Position numbers and translations under genes: made by a program
Source of the DNA: an uncultured Clostridia bacterium
GTDB taxonomy: Bacteria > Bacillota > Clostridia > TANB77 > CAG-508
DNA: 64,000 nt
Assembly: GCA_934184665.1 (NCBI GenBank)
Contig: CAKPSX010000001.1
Span: forward strand, 26,260-90,259
Direction: 5' to 3'
The notes under the pieces: generated by a model
The model's input: only the letters and a program-made list of their open reading frames with translations
Told to the model about the DNA's origin: nothing
Database searches by the model: none
In this document: positions 20,645 to 29,396 of the stretch, in pieces
Layout of the letters: each line of letters starts with the position of its first letter
Position numbering within the stretch: the first letter of the stretch is position 1

Positions 20645-22060
20645 TTGTCAAGAAAAAAAGAAATCCAAAGAGAAAATGAAAATATAGATAATAATAATAA
20701 AGTTAAGAAAAAATCGAAGGTTCTAAAAAAAGTATTAATAACATTATTAATAATATTAGTTTTAGTTGCTGGATTTATAGCATATAAAATTCAAAAAAAT
20801 GGTGGAGGACTACAAGGTGTTCTATTAACATTAACAGGTAATGATGAAGAGTCATTAAAAGATTTAGATGCAATTCAAGTACTTGTAATGGGTGTAAGTA
20901 CAGATAATGGAGGGAAACTTTCAGATACAATAATTTTAGGGACTTATGACCCAAAAACACAACAGGCTTCATTATTATCAATTCCTAGAGATACTTTTAT
21001 TGGTAAGAGTGAAAGCTCAGCAAGTGCTTTTGATAAAATAAATTCATTATATCAAAAAAGTCCACAAAAAACGCTTGATGCAGTAAATCAAATAACAGGG
21101 TTAAATGTTAAGTACTATGTAGTTGTTGATAATCAAGCATTAATAAAACTTGTAGATGTAATTGGTGGAGTTGATTTCTATGTTCCAACAGATATGGTAT
21201 ATACAGATACATCACAAGATTTGTATATTAATTTAAAAGAAGGATTACAAAAGATTGATGGTAATAAAGCTGAGCAATTATTAAGATATAGACATGGTGA
21301 TAAAGACAAAAATGGAAGATATATCGGAGGATATTCAGCAGAATATGGTAATGACGATATTGGTAGAATGAGAACTCAAAGAGAGTTTATAATGGAAACA
21401 GTAAAACAAACAATAAAAGCAAAGAATATATTTAAATTGAAAGACATAGTAGATATAGCATATAAATATGTTGAAACAAATATACCAATAGATGTTATGA
21501 AAGATTATGTACCATATGCTGTAAATGTAGATGCAGAAAACATGAGGAGTGAATACCTACCAGGTACATCAGCTCAATTAGGACCTCAACAACTATGGTT
21601 TTATCAAGTAAATAAAAAAGAAGTACAAGCACTTGTTAAAGATATGTACTCTTCAAATGAGGAAAATACAAATAGCAATGGAGAAAATGCAAGTACAACA
21701 AATAGTTCAACTAGTTCATCAGGAAACGAAACAACAAGTGGTACAGAGTCAGAAAATATTGAACCAGTAAAATTAGGAAAAGCTGAGACTTCAAAAGTTA
21801 CTGTTGAAATATTAAATGGTTCAGGCTCAGATAAAACACTTTCAAAAGTGAAAAAAGCTTTATCAGCAAGAGGTTATAAAGTTACAAAAACAAATAAGAC
21901 AACTTCAACTGCTAAAACAACAATAATTAATAAAACAGATATAAATTCAAAATATGAAAAAGACATAAAATCAATTTTAGGAGTTGGAAATGTATCTGCT
22001 AGTTCGGTAAGTTCAAGCAAAGTTGATATGACAATAATAATAGGAAAAGATTATAAATAA
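20645..22060 (+). CDS. LytR-CpsA-Psr (LCP) family cell-wall glycopolymer ligase with LytR_C domain
   Basis: 471 residues from TTG 20645, behind a GGGGG ribosome site. Short Lys-rich cytoplasmic tail, one membrane segment (~28-47), then the LCP catalytic domain with LSIPRDTFIG, the RYRHGDKDKNGRY region and the final R-T-Q-R-E-F-I motif, whose arginines bind the lipid pyrophosphate. After a Ser/Thr/Asn-rich linker (~340-375) there is a LytR_C domain (VTVEILNGSGSDKTL onward). LCP enzymes attach teichoic acids or capsular polymers to peptidoglycan outside the membrane. The gene stands alone and is convergent with the D,D-carboxypeptidase gene, another wall enzyme. Confidence 0.92.
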   Translation: MSRKKEIQRENENIDNNNKVKKKSKVLKKVLITLLIILVLVAGFIAYKIQKNGGGLQGVLLTLTGNDEESLKDLDAIQVLVMGVSTDNGGKLSDTIILGTYDPKTQQASLLSIPRDTFIGKSESSASAFDKINSLYQKSPQKTLDAVNQITGLNVKYYVVVDNQALIKLVDVIGGVDFYVPTDMVYTDTSQDLYINLKEGLQKIDGNKAEQLLRYRHGDKDKNGRYIGGYSAEYGNDDIGRMRTQREFIMETVKQTIKAKNIFKLKDIVDIAYKYVETNIPIDVMKDYVPYAVNVDAENMRSEYLPGTSAQLGPQQLWFYQVNKKEVQALVKDMYSSNEENTNSNGENASTTNSSTSSSGNETTSGTESENIEPVKLGKAETSKVTVEILNGSGSDKTLSKVKKALSARGYKVTKTNKTTSTAKTTIINKTDINSKYEKDIKSILGVGNVSASSVSSSKVDMTIIIGKDYK

Positions 22061-22065
22061 AAATT

Positions 22066-22147
22066 GGGGGCTATGATTATAAAAAATTATTTAATATGAA
22101 ATTAAACATTCATATTAAATAATGATTTGTAATCGTAAGCCCTTTTA
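22066..22147 (+). terminator. Long imperfect hairpin terminator after the LCP gene
   Basis: GGGCT..ATGATTAT pairs with GTAATCGT..AGCCC, enclosing a second perfect stem TTATTTAATATGAA/TTCATATTAAATAA. A TTTTAT tail follows. Confidence 0.65.
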
Positions 22148-22199
22148 TATTAAAGTTATACGAACTTTTTAGATTATATTCAAATAATAAATATTAATA

Positions 22200-23441
22200 T
22201 CAAAACCACTTTTTACTTTTTCTCTTTTTGTTCTTTCCAGAAAGAAGCTTAGATAATATAAATAAAAACAATATAGATAAAAATATTTGCGCAACTAAAG
22301 TTATTACATCACTTCTTATAACAGAGTTTTTTGCAATTAAATCTGTTGAATATGTTTCTCCATTAATGTTATATGTCAGTTTTCCTAGAACAGTACCTTC
22401 TGTAATAGGTGCGGATAAATTTTCGTTCAGTTCTATAGAATAGTCTGATGCATTTATATTAGTGCTAGAAGGTAGTAACTCTGTAAGTGTATCTTTAGTT
22501 ACTATTTGCAGATTTTCAGTGTCTTTAGTAGCATTTTTAACAATAACTTCTTTTACAATAGTATCTTTTGCAATTAATTCTTTGATTTTATAATTCGAAA
22601 ACCCATAATTAAATAAATTTATAGTATCAATATATCTAACACTTTGTCCCTCATCTGTTTGTTGTGCTCCTAATACAACTGAAATCAATTCAAGACCATC
22701 TTTTGAGCTTGCAGAAATTAAACAATTTTTTGCTTGGGTAGTATATCCTGTTTTTATTCCAATTGCATATTTATAATAATATTTGCTAGAGCTTAATATT
22801 AAATTATTTGTATTAGAAAATTTTAATGTCTTTCCTTCTGATGGAGAAAAAGTATAAGATGGTGTAGAAACGATTTTTCTAAATGTTTCATTTTTCATGC
22901 AATACTGTGCAATTAAAGCCATATCATAAGCTGTAGAATAATGATTCTCATCATGTATTCCACTTGGATTAGTAAAATGTGTGTTTTTACAACCAATTTC
23001 TTTGGCTTTTTCATTCATTAAATTTGCAAAAGAGTCTATATCGCCAGAAATATATTCTGCTAAGATAAATCCTGCTTCATTTGCAGAATGTATAAGAAAT
23101 ACATTTAATAAATCTTCAACTGAAACAACATCATTTGCTTGTATTTCAGCATTTGAATATCCTGATGGTACTGACATTACAGCATTATAACTAGCAGTTA
23201 CCTTATCAGATAAATTACATTTTTCTAGTGCTATAATTGCAGTTAAAATTTTTGTGGTACTTGCGGGATACATTTTTTTATTTTCATTTTTTCCATATAA
23301 AACTTTGCCTGTATTTGAATCTATTAAAACTCCAGTTTCAGATAATAATGTTGGAGCTGTGCTTGCATAAGAGGTCGTACACATACAGGCAATTAAGAAT
23401 ATTATTAACATTAAAATTTTTATTAAATTTTTGGTTTTCAT
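22200..23441 (-). CDS. Serine-type D-Ala-D-Ala carboxypeptidase (DacF/PBP5-like)
   Basis: 413 residues. A signal peptide (~1-26) is followed by a penicillin-binding transpeptidase-fold domain with all three catalytic motifs: S61-T-T-K64, S119-A-N121 and K230-T-G232. A beta-rich C-terminal domain precedes a C-terminal membrane segment with a KKRKSKK tail. These enzymes trim the terminal D-Ala of peptidoglycan stem peptides outside the cell. The ribosome site AAAGGAG lies about 13 nt before the ATG, a rather long spacing. It is monocistronic, convergent with LCP and divergent from the ComEA-like gene. Confidence 0.93.
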   Translation of the reverse strand: MKTKNLIKILMLIIFLIACMCTTSYASTAPTLLSETGVLIDSNTGKVLYGKNENKKMYPASTTKILTAIIALEKCNLSDKVTASYNAVMSVPSGYSNAEIQANDVVSVEDLLNVFLIHSANEAGFILAEYISGDIDSFANLMNEKAKEIGCKNTHFTNPSGIHDENHYSTAYDMALIAQYCMKNETFRKIVSTPSYTFSPSEGKTLKFSNTNNLILSSSKYYYKYAIGIKTGYTTQAKNCLISASSKDGLELISVVLGAQQTDEGQSVRYIDTINLFNYGFSNYKIKELIAKDTIVKEVIVKNATKDTENLQIVTKDTLTELLPSSTNINASDYSIELNENLSAPITEGTVLGKLTYNINGETYSTDLIAKNSVIRSDVITLVAQIFLSILFLFILSKLLSGKNKKRKSKKWF

Positions 23442-23476
23442 TTGATTTCGTTATCTCCTTTATTGATAATGTAAAT

Positions 23477-23505
23477 ATAATATCGTATTTAAGAATTATT
23501 TTCAA
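23477..23505 (-). promoter_or_regulatory. Promoter of the D,D-carboxypeptidase gene
   Basis: On the minus strand TTGAAA (23500-23505), 17-nt spacer and TATTAT (23477-23482), 36 nt upstream of the start. Confidence 0.6.
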
Positions 23506-23539
23506 GATAAAAATATAAATTTTGAAAGGATGTGTTTGT

Positions 23540-24334
23540 ATGAGTTTAAAAAGAAAAAATATAATAATTATTATTGCAATTATTGTATCAATTACAATAG
23601 TAGGATTAGCAATAGAAAAAATAATAAATGAGAAAGATTATAATAGTAATATAATACAAGAAGAATTAGACGAAGAGGAGATTGATACTAATGAATCTCA
23701 AAATAATGATAAAGAAAATTATAATGGTGAACATGATGGAGATTTTGACTATGATATTGAAGAAACAGAAAATGTCATAAAAAGTGGTGACAATAATTCT
23801 AGTGATAATAATTCTACAAATAAAATTTATATTTATATAACAGGAGAAGTCAACAACCAAGGTGTTGTAATTTTAAACAAAGGAAGTAGGGTGAAAGATG
23901 CAATAGATATTGCAGGAGGCATAACAGAAAAGGCAAATATAACTAAGTTGAATTTAGCTTATGTACTTGAAGATGGGATGAAAATTAATATACCAAATGA
24001 TAATGATTTAAGGGAAAATCCAGATTTTAAATATATTATAAATGGCTCAGATGATGGAAATGATGAAGTTAGAAAAGAGAATGTTGATTCATCTAATGAA
24101 TCTAAAACAGTGACATCATCATCCTCGTCAAGCAAGAAAAGTGGAATAGTAAATATAAATACTGCATCTCAGACAGAACTTGAAACTTTGCCAGGTATAG
24201 GACCTTCTATAGCACTAAAAATAATTAATTATAGGAAAGAGAATGGAAAGTTTTCATCTATTGAAGATATAAAAAATGTGAGTGGTATAGGAGAGAATAA
24301 ATTTAATGAATTAAAAAAATATATTGGAGTTTAA
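23540..24334 (+). CDS. comEA: ComEA-like helix-hairpin-helix DNA-binding protein with SLBB domain
   Basis: 264 residues from ATG 23540; AAAGGA 9 nt upstream decides against the in-frame TTG at 23522. One N-terminal membrane segment, an acidic Asn/Asp/Glu-rich linker (~35-95), an SLBB domain (YITGEVNNQGVVILNKGSRV) and two C-terminal helix-hairpin-helix motifs (VNINTASQTELETLPGIGP; IEDIKNVSGIGENKFNEL). This is the standard build of ComEA, which binds double-stranded DNA at the outer face of the membrane during natural transformation. No comEC or comEB is adjacent, so competence cannot be concluded from this window. Confidence 0.88.
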   Translation: MSLKRKNIIIIIAIIVSITIVGLAIEKIINEKDYNSNIIQEELDEEEIDTNESQNNDKENYNGEHDGDFDYDIEETENVIKSGDNNSSDNNSTNKIYIYITGEVNNQGVVILNKGSRVKDAIDIAGGITEKANITKLNLAYVLEDGMKINIPNDNDLRENPDFKYIINGSDDGNDEVRKENVDSSNESKTVTSSSSSSKKSGIVNINTASQTELETLPGIGPSIALKIINYRKENGKFSSIEDIKNVSGIGENKFNELKKYIGV

Positions 24335-24380
24335 TTAATATAATTTATTTAAGCTTATGTAAACATATTTTGGAAAATAC

Positions 24381-24409
24381 TTGTAAAAAGGAACAAAGTA
24401 TGATAAAAT
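24381..24409 (+). promoter_or_regulatory. Promoter of the FGE-domain gene at 24471
   Basis: TTGTAA, 17-nt spacer and TAAAAT, 61 nt before the start. Its base composition is like the host genome, unlike the gene it serves. Confidence 0.45.
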
Positions 24410-24470
24410 AGTTAACATAATGGCAATGAGCCATGTTGGAACCGATACTGACAATAGGAGGTAAAACACA

Positions 24471-25547
24471 ATGAAAGATCGGTATAGCAAGATTGTGCTG
24501 GAGGCTTGCAAGGGTGTAAGCTTCGCATTCTCTGAAGGACAGGCAGGCCAGCTCATCATCAAAGCTTTAAAGGCTGATGAAAAGAGCAATGACACCAAGG
24601 AGAACATCAGCAAGAAAGTTGATGTTGTGGTTTCTGACAAAAACAGTGAAGATGTAAGCCCCACAAATGGTGCTAACAATATTGTTAGCAAAAAGGAGGA
24701 AGACTATGATATCTCCTCTGGTGCAGATGTGACGGTCATCGAGAACTACATGAATCCTCCGATCCCGGAAGGATACAAGTATGTATCTGGAAAATGGGAC
24801 AATGGATTTGTCATTGAGAAGAAACTCGATAAGAGTGAATTCGTCTGGATTCCTGTTGGAGCGCTGAACCCTGATGGAACAATCGATGGTCAGAACTTCT
24901 GCGAGAAGTTCGGAAGAAGAAGAATTACCCAGATTAGCCATGCTAATCAGAAGTTCACGATTGATGTGAACATGTACAAGGAACCTCTGGAGGGAGAATT
25001 CCTGAAGCAGTATGAGAGCGTAAAAAAGTATGGGGGATTCTATATCTCTCGATACAATATCTCGTCTGACTGGAAGGAATTCCCTCGGTCTGTCAAGGGC
25101 AGAATGCCTTTGACAAATATTACAGCCGAGGATGCAAAAGAAGTGGCAACTCGACTGGAAACTAACGGCTCGACTGTTAAGAGCCATCTTGTGTATGGGG
25201 CAGAGTATGACTCTGTTCTGGCTTGGCTGATTAAGTTCAAGATCAAAAGCAAGGAAGATGTTATGGAAGATTCCACCTATTGGGGAAACTTCTGGAGCAA
25301 CTTTGATTCTCCGCAGTCTATCACTCAGACTGGCAGCTTTGATGACTGGGCTGCAGGCGGTATTTATGACCTTGCGGGCAATGTGTCTGAATGGACGCAG
25401 GAGAAGAATGGTGATGGCAAATATATTGCCAGAGGTGGTAATGTCTACAGTAGCGAGAGGAAGGGAACAGTTTCTTCTCGCCATGAGCTGGGCAATAAGC
25501 GGAAAAACCGTGAAACTGGTTTCCGTATTGCACTTTGGATTAAGTGA
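24471..25547 (+). CDS. FGE-sulfatase/C-type-lectin-fold domain protein, cytoplasmic, foreign base composition
   Basis: 358 residues behind AATAGGAGG. There is no signal peptide or membrane segment. After ~75 residues of unclear nature, the rest has the formylglycine-generating-enzyme (SUMF1) fold pattern: SEFVWIPVGAL, KYGGFYISRYNIS, a WGNFW block, YDLAGNVSEWTQE, RGGNVYSSER and the terminal ETGFRIALW. No catalytic Cys pair of true FGE is evident, so it is probably a binding domain. G+C is about 45-50 percent, with codons such as AAG, CTG and GGC that the neighbours avoid, and the gene stops with TGA; this suggests recent transfer. A related but membrane-anchored protein is encoded at 62258-63529. 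Confidence 0.82.
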   Translation: MKDRYSKIVLEACKGVSFAFSEGQAGQLIIKALKADEKSNDTKENISKKVDVVVSDKNSEDVSPTNGANNIVSKKEEDYDISSGADVTVIENYMNPPIPEGYKYVSGKWDNGFVIEKKLDKSEFVWIPVGALNPDGTIDGQNFCEKFGRRRITQISHANQKFTIDVNMYKEPLEGEFLKQYESVKKYGGFYISRYNISSDWKEFPRSVKGRMPLTNITAEDAKEVATRLETNGSTVKSHLVYGAEYDSVLAWLIKFKIKSKEDVMEDSTYWGNFWSNFDSPQSITQTGSFDDWAAGGIYDLAGNVSEWTQEKNGDGKYIARGGNVYSSERKGTVSSRHELGNKRKNRETGFRIALWIK

Positions 25548-25579
25548 TATTAATCTAAAACAATAATCTTGCTAAATTT

Positions 25580-25613
25580 AGAAGGAGGCTTTGAAAATTC
25601 AAAGCCTCCTTCT
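25580..25613. terminator. Perfect 16-bp hairpin after the FGE-domain gene
   Basis: AGAAGGAGGCTTTGAA and its exact complement separated by AA, 32 nt after the stop codon. No U-tract follows, so it may be a weak terminator or a cruciform. Confidence 0.55.
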
Positions 25614-25642
25614 AAAATATGTAAATTTTTCAGCAAATTATA

Positions 25643-25671
25643 TTGACAAATGCAAGTTGATATATTATAAT
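25643..25671 (+). promoter_or_regulatory. Promoter of tRNA-fMet
   Basis: Perfect TTGACA and TATAAT with a 17-nt spacer, ending 16 nt before the tRNA. Confidence 0.88.
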
Positions 25672-25687
25672 AATAATTGTCAGACAT

Positions 25688-25763
25688 CGCGGGGTGGAGC
25701 AGTTGGCAGCTCGTTGGGCTCATAACCCAAAGGTCGGAGGTTCGAGTCCTCCCCCCGCAACCA
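25688..25763 (+). tRNA. Initiator tRNA-fMet (anticodon CAT)
   Basis: 76 nt including CCA. Initiator identity is shown by the unpaired C1-A72 at the acceptor end (CGCGGGG / CCCCGCA) and by three G-C pairs flanking the anticodon loop (GGG CTCATAA CCC). It has its own promoter and terminator. Decayed copies of its 3' half lie at 45757 and 48717, so it is the likely integration site of the downstream island. Confidence 0.95.
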
Positions 25764-25770
25764 AGAATAT

Positions 25771-25808
25771 ATAAGGAATTGCAACTTAGCATTTCCTTAT
25801 TTTTTTTT
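25771..25808 (+). terminator. Terminator of tRNA-fMet
   Basis: ATAAGGAA and TTTCCTTAT around a 13-nt loop, followed by an uninterrupted T run. Confidence 0.8.
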
Positions 25809-25838
25809 CAGGTTAATATTTATAAATTTTTACTTTAA

Positions 25839-28250
25839 ACATTTATAAATAACAATATTACTGAAAAGGAAAAAGAGCTGAATTCAAAGCAAAAAGAATA
25901 TAAAAATAGTTTAAATGAATATAACAGCAAGCAAAAAGAATTAGAGAAAGCAGAAGCTCAAATAAATTCTTCACAGGAAGAAATAGGTAGCAAAAAAGCA
26001 GAACTTGAAAATGGTAAAACTCAATATGAAAACGGAATTCAATCATTAAATGCTGGAATTGCAGAATGTGAAAAATTACTTCAAAATCCTAATTTACCAG
26101 AAAGTCAAAAACAAGTAATAGAGCAAAAATTAGCAGGGTATAAGATTCAGCTAGAACAAACAAAAACAGCTTATGATGATTTTATAAATAACACATATAA
26201 TTCAAGCATAAATGCACTAAATGAAGCACAAAAAACATTAGATACAAAAAAAGCTGAATATAACAGTGGAAAGCAACAATTGGAAGATGCCAATACTCAA
26301 CTACAATCAGCAAAAAAACAACTGGATAGCGGTAAAACGTCATTAAATTCTGCAAAAAGTAAATTGAAATCAGCGAAACAGGAATATAATACAAATAAGG
26401 CTAAATTAGATGAGGCGAAAACAGAGCTACAAAATAAAGAGCAAGAATATAATGATAAATTGCAGGAATTCCAAGAAAAAGAGCCAGAAGCGGTTTCAGA
26501 AATAAATGATAATGAAGAAAAATTAGAAGATAGTAGAAAAGAATTGGATAAGTTATTATTTCCAACATATTCAATTGATAACAGAAGAGAATTGCAAGGA
26601 GGAGAAGGATATAGAATATATGAAACAGTATCAGAAATTGTAGATTCTCTAGCAAAAGTATTCCCAGTATTCTTATATTTTGTTGCTGCTTTGGTTACTT
26701 TAACAACAATGGCAAGATTCGTAGGAGATGAAAGAATCAATAATGGAACTTTAAAATCACTTGGATATAGTGATCAAGATGTTATAAAGAAATTTACTAT
26801 ATATGGACTTGTGGCAGGAACAACAGGAACAATAATAGGTGTTTTATTAGGACACACAATTATTCCAATGATAGTATATAATGCTTATCGTCATGGATTT
26901 ACACTTCCAAAAATAGAATTACACTTTTACTCAGGCATCACTATAGCAGCAATTATTTTATCTTTAATAAGTAGTGTTATTCCAGCAAGAATAATTGCGA
27001 CTAAAGAATTAAGAGAAACAACAGCAAGCCTATTGCAACCTAAAGCACCAAAAGCAGGAACTAAGATAATGTTAGAAAGAATAAAACCAATGTGGAATAA
27101 AATGAAATTCACACATAAAGTTACTGCAAGAAATATTTTTAGATACAAAAAAAGAATGTTTATGACAATATTTGGAGTAGCTGGTGCAGCATCAATATTA
27201 TTTGCGGGATTTAGTGTTCAATATTCTATTTCTGGAATAAATGAAAGACAATTTGAACATATAATAAAATATGATGCAATAGTGGCTTTAAATGATAATC
27301 TAACAAATGATGAGGAAAACGAACTAGAAACTTTATTAAATGATGAAGCGGTTGACAGCTATACATCTGTATTTTATGAAGAAGTTTCAAAAACAGCAGG
27401 AAGAAATAATGATAAACAATCAATAAAACTAATTGTACCAGAAAACACAGAAGAATTTAATAAATATATTTCTATTTTAAATAGAAAAACTGGTGAAAAT
27501 ATGCAACTAGAAGATGATGGAGTTGTAATTTCAGAAAGATTATCTACACTTTTAAATGTAAAACAAGGAGATACAATTACTTACACAGATAGCACTGACA
27601 AAAAAAGAGAAGTCAAAATATCTGGAATATGTGAAATGTATGCAGGGCACTTTATTTGCATGAATGAAAATGAATATAAAAACATCTATGGAGAAGACCT
27701 AAAAACAAATGCAAAACTACTAATGTTCAAGGATTCAAGCTTAGAAAACACACAAAATCAATCTGCAAAATTTATGGAATTATCAGCAGTAAAAGGTGTT
27801 GTTCAAAACACAACATTATATAATCAGATAAACACGATTGTAGAATCCTTAAATAAAATAATGATTGTATTAATCATTATTGCAGTATTACTTGCAATTG
27901 TTATATTATATAATTTAACTAATATAAATGTTGCAGAAAGAATTAGGGAATTATGTACAATTAAAGTTTTGGGATTCTATGATAAAGAAACAACAATGTA
28001 CATTTACCGAGAAACAATAATTTTATCAGCAATAGGAATTGTAGTTGGATGGATTATTGGAATAATTCTCCATAACTATATATTAACAGTTGTACCACCA
28101 GATGAAGTAATGTTTAATCCTGTTATTTGGATTGGGGCATATGTTATACCATTTGTTTGCATCTCAGTAGTAACATTTATTTTAAAATACTATGTAAATA
28201 GTAAATTGAAAAATGTTGATATGTTAGAAGCATTGAAATCAGTTGATTAG
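25839..28250 (+). pseudogene. 5'-truncated FtsX-type ABC transporter permease with coiled-coil domain
   Basis: The frame is open from 25839 to 28250 (about 800 codons) but has no ATG/GTG start and no ribosome site near its beginning, and it starts 75 nt behind tRNA-fMet. The first ~220 codons encode a coiled coil rich in Lys, Glu and Gln. FtsX domains follow (FVGDERINNGTLKSLGYSD with three membrane segments; ERIRELCTIKVLGFYDKET with the last segments), ending NVDMLEALKSVD. Complete relatives begin with a membrane segment and an extracellular domain before the coiled coil; both are missing here. The gene was probably beheaded by recombination at the tRNA. An internal TTG at 26280 is the only plausible restart. 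No ATPase partner is adjacent. Confidence 0.75.
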
Positions 28251-28275
28251 ACTAGAAGAGTAGAAAATTATATAG

Positions 28276-28568
28276 GTGAAGAGTATGAATATAGACGAGT
28301 ATTATTCTACTTTAAAAGATGAAAAAATACGGAATAGTCATGATAAAAACTAGTTGGAAAAAAGCAAACAAGGATGATGAAAAAGATAATTATATAAAAA
28401 AATCATGTGTTATATAGAGTAACTCCATATTTTGAAGGCGATAATAAATTAGCAAATGGAGTAAATATAGAAGATAATGGAAAACTACATTTTAATGTGT
28501 ATGTATATAATGTGCAAAATGGAATTGTTATTGATTATGCTACTGGAGAAAGCAAATTAGCAGAATAG
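28276..28568 (+). pseudogene. Remnant of a NucA/EndA-like DNA/RNA non-specific endonuclease (copy 1)
   Basis: Translated fragments match the nuclease at 46164-46887: MNIDEYYSTLKDEK in one frame, YGIVMIKTSWKKA in another, then VLYRVTPYFEGDNKLANG to the end YATGESKLAE. About 55 codons, including the catalytic HRCH region, are deleted and stops are present. The frame change between the first two fragments is at the same place as in the other copy. The downstream partner gene (28580) is still intact. Confidence 0.8.
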
Positions 28569-28579
28569 GAGGCAAAATT

Positions 28580-29005
28580 GTGGATTTAAATATATTCAAT
28601 AATAGGGAGATTAATAATAATAAAAATAATGATTTTATAAGTACATTTATAGAAGAATTACAAAATGCACTTAAAAATATTATAAATGAAAGCATAGGTA
28701 TGAACCAAAAAGAAAATGTATCAAATGAATCTCATTTAAATAATGAAAACGATGTGCTAGAGGGATATAATTTATATGAAACAAAAAAAGTTTTCTTAGA
28801 TAATAAAAGTTGGAAAGGAAATGATTTAGCTTGGGTAATAGATGATAAATCTGTTTGTTTATCAGAACATGGAGATGGCAGTCCATACTTTATATCTGAA
28901 ATAGATTTACCAAAGAATGCAAAAGCCAGAGAAGTATATGAAAAAATAAATGGTAAGTATATTTACAATCCTAATATAACGGCTAAACTAAAAGAAATAA
29001 CTTAA
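28580..29005 (+). CDS. Small acidic partner protein of the nuclease module (copy 1)
   Basis: 141 residues from GTG 28580, 7 nt behind AGGAGG. The C-terminal half (FLDNKSWKGNDLAWVIDD, EHGDGSPYFISEIDLP, YIYNPNITAKLKEI) is strongly conserved with the protein at 46899-47282; the N-terminal Asn-rich half is variable in length. I do not recognise a named family. Its constant position 11 nt behind a secreted-type nuclease gene suggests an inhibitor or immunity protein, by analogy with the nuclease inhibitor Nin next to NucA in Bacillus; that is inference. Here it has outlived its nuclease, which is expected for an immunity gene. Confidence 0.75.
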   Translation: MDLNIFNNREINNNKNNDFISTFIEELQNALKNIINESIGMNQKENVSNESHLNNENDVLEGYNLYETKKVFLDNKSWKGNDLAWVIDDKSVCLSEHGDGSPYFISEIDLPKNAKAREVYEKINGKYIYNPNITAKLKEIT

Positions 29006-29106
29006 TAATAAGGTGAAAAAATAACAAAATTATATTTAGCTTACTCTTAAATTAATTTATTATTTATATTAATAAAATAATTGCATAGAAAAGTTTTGTA
29101 AATTAA

Positions 29107-29160
29107 TGGTTTGCGGAGATTACTCATAAAGCGAAGGTATTTAGATTAAGTATTACCAAC
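29107..29160 (+). other. Possible decayed tRNA-like attachment scar
   Basis: The segment contains TGCGGAGATTACTCATAA, then GCGAAGGT and an AGTATTACC-like T-arm remnant, resembling the scars at 45757 and 48717, but similarity is weak. It lies between the nuclease-partner gene and the terminator at 29174. Confidence 0.3.
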
Positions 29161-29173
29161 AAAACCAGAAGTG

Positions 29174-29203
29174 TCAAGGAATTGAACGTTCCTTGATTTT
29201 TTT
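29174..29203 (+). terminator. Intrinsic terminator
   Basis: TCAAGGAA, loop TTGAACG, TTCCTTGA and T7. It may end transcription from the partner gene at 28580. Confidence 0.75.
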
Positions 29204-29217
29204 GCTTTACTAAAAAA

Positions 29218-29235
29218 ACGGCGAAAAAACGGCGG
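29218..29235. repeat. ACGGCG double repeat (left copy)
   Basis: ACGGCG, A-run, ACGGCGG; a near copy lies at 45604-45621. Both sit next to tRNA-like scars, so the pair may mark the ends of one integrated element. Confidence 0.4.
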
Positions 29236-29287
29236 AAGTTTTGAAAATGAAAACTTATTAGAAAAGAAAAGTACAATTATTATTGTT

Positions 29288-29312
29288 TTAAAGTGCAAAA
29301 TTTGCACTTTAA
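29288..29312. promoter_or_regulatory. 25-bp palindromic operator candidate
   Basis: TTAAAGTGCAAA, central A, TTTGCACTTTAA: a perfect 12-bp inverted repeat. The same half site recurs at 47304-47348 upstream of a Fic gene. It lies 18 nt upstream of the putative -35 box of the gene at 29397. Confidence 0.6.
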
Positions 29313-29330
29313 GTTCGAGGTGTTAGGCAG

Positions 29331-29359
29331 TTTATTTTGAAAGAAAAAAGTGGTATAAT
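29331..29359 (+). promoter_or_regulatory. Promoter of the YaaC-like cassette
   Basis: TATAAT at 29354-29359 with a weak TTTATT 17 nt upstream. Confidence 0.45.
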
Positions 29360-29396
29360 GTGGAAAAAAGAAACTTGATAATATATGGAGGAATGT

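Noticed and set aside
24567..25484. A 305-codon open frame antisense to the FGE-domain gene
   Set aside because: It has no ribosome site or recognisable domain, and mirrors a well-supported gene whose balanced codon use opens the opposite strand.
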